Below, piece by piece: positions 57,903 to 64,000 of a stretch of DNA of 64,000 bases (its first letter is position 1; each line of letters opens with the position of its first letter). The notes under the pieces are model-generated. The model had not been told where the DNA came from. It ran no database searches and saw nothing but the letters and a program-made list of their open reading frames with translations. The position numbers and the translations under genes are program-made. This DNA comes from Pseudomonas anguilliseptica. GTDB taxonomy: Bacteria; Pseudomonadota; Gammaproteobacteria; Pseudomonadales; Pseudomonadaceae. The DNA lies in the NCBI RefSeq assembly GCF_021375795.1, contig NZ_JAEIOI010000001.1:310001-374000 (forward strand). Direction: 5' to 3'.

Positions 57903-59042
57903 TTACACCTTGATCCGTTTCATATAGCTGTCGAATGCCTGCAGATAACGCGGAATCGGCATGAGGAAGGCGTCGTGGCCCTGGGGCGCATCGATTTCCA
58001 GGTAGCAGACGTTTTTCCGCGCGGCGGTCAGCGCATCGACGATTTCCCGCGAACGTGCCGGCGAGAAACGCCAGTCGGTGGTAAAGGACATCACGCAGAA
58101 ATCTGCCGTGGCCAGTGCCAGGGTCTTGGCTAGGTCGCCGTCAAACGCGGCCGCCGGATCGAAGTAGTCCAGTGCCTTGGTCATCAGCAGGTAGGTGTTG
58201 GCGTCGAAGCGTCCGGAGAACTCTTCACCCTGGTAGCGCAGGTAGCTTTCCACCTGGAATTCGACACTGTGGAAGTCGTAGTTGAGCTTTTCGCTCTTCA
58301 GGCCACGGCCGAATTTTTCGCCCATGGCGTCGTCCGACAGGTAGGTGATGTGCCCGACCATGCGCGCCAGCATCAGCCCGCGTTTGGGGATCACGCCCTG
58401 TTCCTGGAAGTGCCCGCCATGGAATTGCGGGTCGGTGAGGATCGCCTGGCGCGCCACTTCGTTGAAGGCGATGTTCTGCGCCGAGAGCTTGGGTGCCGAG
58501 GCAATCGCCAGGCAGTGGCGCACGCGTTCGGGGTAGCTGATGGTCCATTGCATGGCCTGCATGCCACCGAGGCTGCCGCCGATCACCGCGGCCCACTGGC
58601 TGATGCCGAGGTTATCGGCCAGTCGCGCCTGGCTGTGCACCCAGTCTTCCACGGTCATTACCGGGAAGTCGGCGCCGAAGGGTTTGCCGGTGGCCGGATT
58701 GATGCTGCTGGGGCCGGTGGAACCGTTGCAGCCGCCGAGGTTGTTCAGGCTGACTACAAAGAACTTGTTGGTGTCGATGGGTTTGCCAGGGCCGATGCAG
58801 CTGTCCCACCAGCCCGGTTTACGGTCTTCTGCACTGTGATAACCGGCAGCGTGGTGGTGGCCGGAGAGGGCGTGGCAGATCAGCACGGCGTTGCTTGCCG
58901 TGGCATTCAGCTGACCGTAGGTTTCGAAGATCAGTTGGTAGTCGGCCAGGCTGCGTCCACAGGCGAGCGCCAACGGCTCGGCGAAGTGCATCACTTGGGG
59001 CGTAACCAGGCCAACAGAGTCTTGAGGAAAGGCAGTCGACAT
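57903..59042 (-). CDS. metX: Homoserine O-acyltransferase MetX
   Basis: MetX acylates homoserine at the start of methionine synthesis. The 379-residue alpha/beta hydrolase-fold enzyme has the nucleophile motif [12 protein letters not shown], an early [14 protein letters not shown] oxyanion region, and the catalytic histidine in QGHDAF. Acetyl and succinyl donors cannot be distinguished by eye; Pseudomonas MetX is usually succinyl-CoA dependent. ATG 59042 is used; the frame gains one codon (TTG) upstream. Confidence 0.94.
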   Translation of the reverse strand: MSTAFPQDSVGLVTPQVMHFAEPLALACGRSLADYQLIFETYGQLNATASNAVLICHALSGHHHAAGYHSAEDRKPGWWDSCIGPGKPIDTNKFFVVSLNNLGGCNGSTGPSSINPATGKPFGADFPVMTVEDWVHSQARLADNLGISQWAAVIGGSLGGMQAMQWTISYPERVRHCLAIASAPKLSAQNIAFNEVARQAILTDPQFHGGHFQEQGVIPKRGLMLARMVGHITYLSDDAMGEKFGRGLKSEKLNYDFHSVEFQVESYLRYQGEEFSGRFDANTYLLMTKALDYFDPAAAFDGDLAKTLALATADFCVMSFTTDWRFSPARSREIVDALTAARKNVCYLEIDAPQGHDAFLMPIPRYLQAFDSYMKRIKV

Positions 59043-59085
59043 CAACCCTGCTCGCAGTAAAGGAAGAGCCGCAGTCTAAAGAGCA

Positions 59086-59114
59086 CCGCCCCAGGCGGCA
59101 AGCGCATGGGGCGG
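59086..59114 (-). terminator. Hairpin between the dynamin-like gene and metX
   Basis: Arms CCGCCCCA (59086-59093) and TGGGGCGG (59107-59114) surround a 13-base loop, 24 bases past the dynamin-like stop. It is probably a weak terminator. Confidence 0.45.
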
Positions 59115-59137
59115 CTGGGTAGTGCTGATGAGGGAGG

Positions 59138-61120
59138 CTATTCGCCGATGCTATGCGGGCGCGCAGCCCCTGGCAGATTGACCACCTTGCCCTGACGCTG
59201 CACCGGGGCAGGGCGGCGCAGGATGCGCAGCATGTCGTTAGCCTGCGCCAGTTGCTGCTCCAGTTCGCCACTGTAGCGGGCCAGTTGTTGACCGCGCTGG
59301 CGCGCCTGCTGGGTTTCCTGGGCCAGGGCTTTAAGCCGCAGCATGTGGGTTTCCAGCAACTGCTTGTGCTCTAGGGTGTGCTGCATCAGCGGCATCAGCG
59401 CATCGCTGGCCCATTGTTCGGCTTCCTGGCGCATGCGCTGGTGCAGGCCGATCACTTCCTGCACCAGGGTGGCGAAGAAGCGTCTGGTCAGGCTGCGCTG
59501 TTCGGTCAGCAGGGTTTTCAGTTGCAAGCGAAACTGGTCGGCCTTGGCCTGCTGCTGCTTGAGTTCGCGCAGGTAGCGGTTGACGTTGAACTGCGGGGCG
59601 TCGACGCCGTGCAGCGGGTTTTCTTCGTTGTGTCGACGGTAGATGGCCGCGACCATCTTGTTGGCCATGTCGGCTTCCTGGGCCAGGTTGTGCAGGTCCT
59701 GCTCCACGCTGCGGAAGAAATGCAGGATGGCGTGGTTGATACCCAGGGTGGTCCAGCTGCCGGTGAGGTTTTTGCGCACCTTGTTCAGGTGTTCGTCCAG
59801 GCGCTCATGGCGGGCCGCATGGCGCAGCAGATCGCCCTGGCGCTTGAGCAGGCGCTGGTTGGTTTTCAGGCCGAGCAGGCGTTTGTGGTGCTGGCTGTGA
59901 TCTTCCTTGGTTTTGGCGGTCAGCTCGAACAGCATCTGGCCGTTGTCGTGCTGGTGGTTGCTCAGCAACGCCTGTTGTTCGTTGACCTTTTCCAGGCGCA
60001 GGTTGAGCACGTGCTGGCTGTTCTGCAGCAGCCTCAGCACCTGATTGACCACGCGGTCTTCAAGCAGACGTTCCTTCTGCGCGATGATTCGCTCGCAGAG
60101 CAGGCTTTCCAGGTTGTTCATCTGGCTGCGGGCCAGCAGTTCGGTGTCCTTGCGCACCTTGGCCAGCATCGCCTGCTTGGCCGACAGCGGCAACACGTCC
60201 TCAACGCGGATGCCGAGTTGGCGCGCGGTGCTGGTCTGGATCTGGCGGATTGCGTTCTGCACAAAGGCTTCGCCGGCCAGGTCATCCCAGAGCACGTCGA
60301 TCTTGTTCAGCACGGCGAACAGGCTGGTCTGGGTGTCTTCGTCGAGCTGGCGGATATGTTGCTGCCACACGGCCATGTCGCTGGCGGTTACGCCGGTATC
60401 AGCGGACAGCAGGAAGATGATCGCCTGAGCGCTCGGCAGCATCGACAGGGTCAGTTCCGGTTCGCTGCCGAGGGCGTTCAGGCCGGGGGTGTCGAGGATG
60501 CGCAGGCCCTGGCGCAGCAGCGGATGATCGAAGTTGACCATAGCGTGACGCCAGGCCGGTACCAGCACTTCGCCGGGTTTGCTGGTGCTTTCCAGCATGT
60601 CCGGGTGAAAGCCCAGGGCAATTGCCTGTTCCACCGGCATCGGCTTGGTCCGCGCCACCTGGTTGAAGGCCTGCACCATGTTGTCCGGGTCGCTGAGGTC
60701 CAGCGGGATATTTACCCAGTGCCGTGGAATGCGCTTGAACTGCGCGACGCTGGCTTCGGCGACGCGGGTTTCGATGGGCAGCAGGCGGATATAAGAGCGT
60801 TCCGAGCGTGGGTCGAAGAACAGCTCGGTGGGGCACATGGTGGTGCGCCCGGCCTGGGACGGCAGCATGCGCTGGCCGTAAGAAGAGAAGAACAGGCTGT
60901 TGATCAGCTCGGTTTTGCCGCGCGAGAACTCGCCGACAAAGGCCAGGGTGATGTGGTCGGTGCGCAGCAGTTTCAACGCGCGCTCAAGTTTGACTTCCAC
61001 GGCCTCGGAGTTCAGCCGATTGTTCACCAGCCAGCTGCGATAGCGGGTGATCTCGCGCATCAGCTCGCGCTTCCAGGCGACGTAGGCATCGACCTGCTGA
61101 CTGAGACGTTCCATGCTCAT
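59138..61120 (-). CDS. Bacterial dynamin-like GTPase
   Basis: This 660-residue protein has a dynamin-type G domain in its N-terminal half: G1 GEFSRGKTE near residue 63, switch T in AGRTTMCPTELFF, G3 DTPG near 210, and G4 NKID near 270. Long helical, Gln/Glu/Leu-rich stretches (about 330-640) follow, consistent with a stalk and coiled coils. No membrane segment is clear. Such proteins shape or repair membranes. It lies between metX and yggU, a position not in my memory of PAO1. The start may be 61120 or 61114. Confidence 0.85.
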   Translation of the reverse strand: MSMERLSQQVDAYVAWKRELMREITRYRSWLVNNRLNSEAVEVKLERALKLLRTDHITLAFVGEFSRGKTELINSLFFSSYGQRMLPSQAGRTTMCPTELFFDPRSERSYIRLLPIETRVAEASVAQFKRIPRHWVNIPLDLSDPDNMVQAFNQVARTKPMPVEQAIALGFHPDMLESTSKPGEVLVPAWRHAMVNFDHPLLRQGLRILDTPGLNALGSEPELTLSMLPSAQAIIFLLSADTGVTASDMAVWQQHIRQLDEDTQTSLFAVLNKIDVLWDDLAGEAFVQNAIRQIQTSTARQLGIRVEDVLPLSAKQAMLAKVRKDTELLARSQMNNLESLLCERIIAQKERLLEDRVVNQVLRLLQNSQHVLNLRLEKVNEQQALLSNHQHDNGQMLFELTAKTKEDHSQHHKRLLGLKTNQRLLKRQGDLLRHAARHERLDEHLNKVRKNLTGSWTTLGINHAILHFFRSVEQDLHNLAQEADMANKMVAAIYRRHNEENPLHGVDAPQFNVNRYLRELKQQQAKADQFRLQLKTLLTEQRSLTRRFFATLVQEVIGLHQRMRQEAEQWASDALMPLMQHTLEHKQLLETHMLRLKALAQETQQARQRGQQLARYSGELEQQLAQANDMLRILRRPAPVQRQGKVVNLPGAARPHSIGE

Positions 61121-61356
61121 CCTGGGCTTTCCTCCGGTTGGCGCATTCAGTGTGGGGCGACTGGGGCTTGCGGCACCCAGGTTAAGTCGGGCACAGATTG
61201 AACGCTGTCACACAGCAAGCAGGTGCGGCAGATCACGCTTTAAAGCCTGTGGAATTACGCCAGATCCGCGAAGTTCGTGGATTGACCTGTTTGGCATTAT
61301 GCGGGTCGCAGCTATGGCGTCAATTGCATGTCGTCGCACGCCCGCCTTATGGTCGG

Positions 61357-61653
61357 TCAGAGTGACTGAGCGGTCAGTGCGAGTTCGCTGGGCAGGCGTT
61401 GTGGTTTTTTGATGCGCACGCGTTTTTGCCGGCTCTGCTGGCCGCTCTTCAGGCTGACCTGGCTTTTGCTGACAGCAAACACGCTGGCCAGAAAGGCCAG
61501 CAGGTGGGCGTTGGCCTTGCCGTCCACAGGAGGGGCCGTGAGACGGATTTTCAGCCGATCACCGTGCAGCCCGGCGAACTCATCACGGCTCGCTTTGGGC
61601 TGCAGGTGGCATTCGAGGATCAGGTCGGCGCCGTCCCAGCGAAAGTGGCTCAT
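61357..61653 (-). CDS. DUF167 (YggU) family protein
   Basis: This 98-residue protein contains the DUF167 block LILECHLQPKASRDEFAG and LTAPPVDGKANAHLLAFL near the middle. The basic tail (KSGQQSRQKRVRIKKPQ) is typical. It starts 13 bases after the yggT stop. The family is widespread and uncharacterised. A 236-base gap without a gene separates it from the dynamin-like gene. Confidence 0.9.
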   Translation of the reverse strand: MSHFRWDGADLILECHLQPKASRDEFAGLHGDRLKIRLTAPPVDGKANAHLLAFLASVFAVSKSQVSLKSGQQSRQKRVRIKKPQRLPSELALTAQSL

Positions 61654-61666
61654 CCGGCGTTCGTGA

Positions 61667-62257
61667 TCAGAACGCCAGGCTCAGGCCTTTGTACATGCCG
61701 GTCATCACCGCCAGGTTGCGGATCACCAGCATGTCGATCAGGTTGAGAATCAGAAAGGCCACGATCGGCGACAGATCCAGCCCGCCCATGCTCGGCAGGA
61801 TGCGGCGAATTGGCGCGAGCAGCGGCTCGCAGATCTGGTTGATCAACATAGCCGTCGGGTTATGACTGCCTTGGGCGACCCAGGAGAGGATCACGCTGAT
61901 GATCAGGGCAAAGAAGAACACCTTGAGGAACAGCGCGGTGACGCCAATGATCGACCAGACCAGCAGTTGCAGCGGGTTGTCCACGCCATAGCCGAGCAGC
62001 ATCAGGGTTAGCGCCATCAGTACCAGCTGCACCACGATGGCCAGCACCAGCGAGGCCAGATCAAGCCCGGCGATGCTCGGAATCACCTTGCGCAGCGGTT
62101 TCAGCAACGGGTGGGTGGCGCGCACGATGAACTGGCTGAGCGGGTTGTAGAAATCCGCCCGTACCAGTTGCAGGATAAAACGCAGCAGCACAATCAGCAG
62201 GTACAGGCTGCCGATGGTTTGCAGGATATAAACGGCGGCGCTATCGAGTCCGGTCAT
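61667..62257 (-). CDS. YggT family membrane protein
   Basis: This 196-residue protein has two YggT repeats, each with membrane segments and the motif NPLSQFIVRATHPLLKPLRK in the first and NQICEPLLAPIRRILPSMGG in the second. It starts 9 bases after the proC stop. YggT proteins are linked to cell division and osmotic roles in some bacteria. The yggS-proC-yggT order is conserved. Confidence 0.92.
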   Translation of the reverse strand: MTGLDSAAVYILQTIGSLYLLIVLLRFILQLVRADFYNPLSQFIVRATHPLLKPLRKVIPSIAGLDLASLVLAIVVQLVLMALTLMLLGYGVDNPLQLLVWSIIGVTALFLKVFFFALIISVILSWVAQGSHNPTAMLINQICEPLLAPIRRILPSMGGLDLSPIVAFLILNLIDMLVIRNLAVMTGMYKGLSLAF

Positions 62258-62266
62258 GGTCGCTCC

Positions 62267-63085
62267 TTATTGACCCAGTTGTTCGGCCAGCTCGGCGGAA
62301 CGCTGGGCGGCGGCGGTGAGGGCTTTTTCGACCAGGGCCTCGAAGCCGTTGGCCTGGAAGGTCTTGATCGCTGCTTCGGTGGTGCCGGCCGGCGAGGTGA
62401 CGCGGCGGCGTAGTTCGCTGGCCTCGACATCACTGGCCACGGCCATGCGTGCGGCGCCCAGCGCGGTGTGCAGGGTCAGTTGGGCGGCGGTGTCGCGTGG
62501 CAGGCCGAGCTTCTCGCCGGCGGCGGTCATGGCTTCAATCAGCAGGAAGAAATAGGCCGGGCCGCTGCCGGAGACGGCGGTGACGGCATCGATCTGTGCT
62601 TCCTGATCCAGCCACAGCGCCAGGCCGACGGCGCTGAGCAGTTGCTCGGCCTGCTGGCGTTGGGTTGGCGATACCTGGGCATTGCCATACAGGCCACTGA
62701 CGCCCTGACGCAGCAGTGCTGGCGTATTGGGCATGCAGCGCACAATGGCGCGCGGGCCGAGCCAGCTTTCCAGGCTGGCGCAGCTGATGCCGGCGGCAAT
62801 CGACACCACCAGCTGCTGTTCGCCGATATGTGCGGCGAGATCCAGGCAGACGTCCTTCATCACCTGCGGTTTGACCGACAGTACGATCACATCCGCGCCC
62901 TGGATCGCTTCGGCATTGGCTTCGAAGGTGGCGATGCCGTACTCGGTGCTGATCTTGCTGCGCTGTTCGGCGCCGCGGTCACTGGCGCGAATCGCGCTGG
63001 CGTCTATGCCCTGGGCGCGCAGGCCGCCGATCAGGCTGGCGGCCATATTGCCGGCACCGATAAAGGCAATGCGGGGAGTGGTCAT
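62267..63085 (-). CDS. proC: Pyrroline-5-carboxylate reductase
   Basis: ProC reduces pyrroline-5-carboxylate to proline with NAD(P)H. The 272-residue protein has the Rossmann motif AFIGAGNMAASLIGGL at the N-terminus. The C-terminal helical domain carries AVSGSGPAYFFLLIEAM and RRRVTSPAGTTEAAIKTF. ATG 63085 follows AAGGA; the frame extends 12 codons upstream. It lies 36 bases after yggS. Confidence 0.96.
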   Translation of the reverse strand: MTTPRIAFIGAGNMAASLIGGLRAQGIDASAIRASDRGAEQRSKISTEYGIATFEANAEAIQGADVIVLSVKPQVMKDVCLDLAAHIGEQQLVVSIAAGISCASLESWLGPRAIVRCMPNTPALLRQGVSGLYGNAQVSPTQRQQAEQLLSAVGLALWLDQEAQIDAVTAVSGSGPAYFFLLIEAMTAAGEKLGLPRDTAAQLTLHTALGAARMAVASDVEASELRRRVTSPAGTTEAAIKTFQANGFEALVEKALTAAAQRSAELAEQLGQ

Positions 63086-63121
63086 AACGGGCTTCCTTAA
63101 TAAGGCTGAAGGCAAACTCAA

Positions 63122-63808
63122 TTAGGTCTTGCTGTAATCACGCGCGCCGAATAACGCCGTACCGATGCGCACCCAGGTCGCGCCTTCGGCAATCGCCGCT
63201 TCCAGGTCATGGCTCATGCCCATCGACAAGGTGTCGAGGTCCAGGTTCAGGCTCTGCTGCAGCTCACGCAGGCGGGCGAAAGCGGCACATTGCTCGCTGG
63301 GGTCATCGGTGGGCTCGGGAATTGTCATCAATCCGCGTAGGCGCAGGTTGGGCAGTTGTGTAACCGCTTGTGCCAGTTCCGGCAGCTCGTCCGGGTTGCA
63401 GCCGGATTTGCTGGCTTCACCGCTGACATTCACCTGCAGGCAGATGTTCAACGCCGGCAGGTGCGCCGGACGCTGATCAGACAGGCGCTGGGCGATTTTC
63501 AGGCGATCCACCGAATGCACCCAGGCGAAGTGCTCGGCGATGGGCTTGGTTTTGTTCGATTGGATCGGGCCGATAAAGTGCCAGGTCAGCGCCAGGTCGC
63601 TCAACTCGGCCTGCTTTTCCAGAGCTTCCTGCAGGTAGTTTTCGCCGAAATCCTGCACGCCAGCGGCAAAGGCTTCGCGGATCGCGGCGGCGGGTTTGGT
63701 TTTGCTCACTGCGAGCAGGCCAACCGCTGCACAATCTCGCTGCGAGGCTTGCGCCGCCTCACGGATGCGCACTCCGACCTTTGCAATATTCTCTGCTATC
63801 GTGGACAT
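63122..63808 (-). CDS. yggS: YggS family PLP-binding protein (PLP homeostasis)
   Basis: The 228-residue protein is a TIM-barrel PLP carrier with the lysine in LLAVSKTKPAAAI near residue 36. FGENYLQEALEKQ, WHFIGPIQSNKT and SMGMSHDLEAAIAEGATWVRIG are family blocks. YggS/PLPBP buffers pyridoxal phosphate rather than racemising amino acids. It is divergent from pilT, with starts about 60 bases apart. Confidence 0.94.
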   Translation of the reverse strand: MSTIAENIAKVGVRIREAAQASQRDCAAVGLLAVSKTKPAAAIREAFAAGVQDFGENYLQEALEKQAELSDLALTWHFIGPIQSNKTKPIAEHFAWVHSVDRLKIAQRLSDQRPAHLPALNICLQVNVSGEASKSGCNPDELPELAQAVTQLPNLRLRGLMTIPEPTDDPSEQCAAFARLRELQQSLNLDLDTLSMGMSHDLEAAIAEGATWVRIGTALFGARDYSKT

Positions 63809-63871
63809 TACTTGCGCCCGCCGCCTGGGTTTCGCGGCATTCTACCTGCTTGTCTGTCATTAGGGAGTCCC

Positions 63872-64000
63872 ATGGATATCACTGAATTGCTGGCCTTCAG
63901 CGCCAAGCAAGGTGCATCGGACCTGCATCTCTCCGCTGGCCTGCCTCCGATGATTCGGGTCGACGGTGATGTTCGCCGGATCAATTTGCCTGCGCTGGAC
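63872..64000 (+). CDS. pilT: Twitching motility ATPase PilT (5' part, runs past window end)
   Basis: The first 43 codons are visible. MDITELLAFSAKQGASDLHLS and then GLPPMIRVDGDVRRINLP are the start of PilT, the type IV pilus retraction ATPase. GGGAG lies 5 bases before the ATG. It is divergent from yggS, as in P. aeruginosa. The ATPase motifs are beyond the window. Confidence 0.93.
   Translation, partial: MDITELLAFSAKQGASDLHLSAGLPPMIRVDGDVRRINLPALD

Noticed and set aside
59378..61201. 607-residue open frame on the plus strand
   Set aside because: It is antisense to the dynamin-like GTPase. No recognisable domain.
61121..61356. A gene in the 236-base gap between the yggU and dynamin-like genes
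   Set aside because: No open frame there has a start signal or plausible composition, and no convincing RNA structure was seen.

Overview
The window is a stretch of a Pseudomonas (sensu lato) chromosome. The evidence is high GC content, Pseudomonas-type proteins throughout, and a gene order that, as I recall it, closely follows the P. aeruginosa PAO1 segment from rpiA/ilvA (about PA0330) to pilT (about PA0395). Several blocks are added or rearranged relative to that memory. I cannot fix the species. Coding density is high and no stretch over 300 bases lacks a gene. I see no prophage, insertion sequence, CRISPR array, rRNA or tRNA.

Left part (1-12.3 kb): the end of an iron-type ABC permease; gcvT and gcvH of the glycine cleavage system, without gcvP; an NfeD/SPFH membrane-quality pair; an orphan GspE-type ATPase; rpiA divergent from ilvA across an ERIC-like palindromic element; a HAD phosphatase; and rppH-ptsP.

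Middle part (12.3-34.7 kb): an NRDE protein, a TauE/SafE permease, lgt-thyA, a REP-like repeat, a membrane GTPase pair (DUF2868/DUF3482), a diguanylate cyclase, folA, a YitT protein and ilvD. A four-gene polyamine-type ABC importer follows, with an intergenic hairpin after the binding-protein gene. Then come rlmI, an HDOD regulator, mutM, an acyltransferase, a small secreted protein, and a ferredoxin gene overlapping a gamma-glutamyltransferase gene.

Right part (34.7-64 kb): coaD; an alcohol/aldehyde oxidation module (GMC oxidoreductase, Tat-signal lipoprotein, aldehyde dehydrogenase, divergent TetR regulator) with a clear promoter/operator; rsmD with an M16 peptidase pair; ftsY-ftsE-ftsX-rpoH; mtgA; thiS-thiG-trmB; an accessory pair (DUF1329 protein and zinc alcohol dehydrogenase); the metX-metW-DUF4426-rdgB-hemW-DUF3392 run; a dynamin-like GTPase; yggS-proC-yggT-yggU; and the start of pilT.

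Most of the window is housekeeping: one-carbon/folate metabolism (gcvTH, thyA, folA), branched-chain and methionine biosynthesis (ilvA, ilvD, metXW), protein targeting and division (ftsYEX), the heat-shock sigma factor, and nucleic-acid repair and modification. The most distinctive signals are the repressor-ready promoter of the aldehyde dehydrogenase module and its putative Tat hitchhiker partner, the ferredoxin-ggt overlap, the dynamin-like GTPase, the ERIC-like element, a nine-C tract in an M16 gene, and the transporter hairpin with a TTG-started permease. I did not find a convincing wholly new system.
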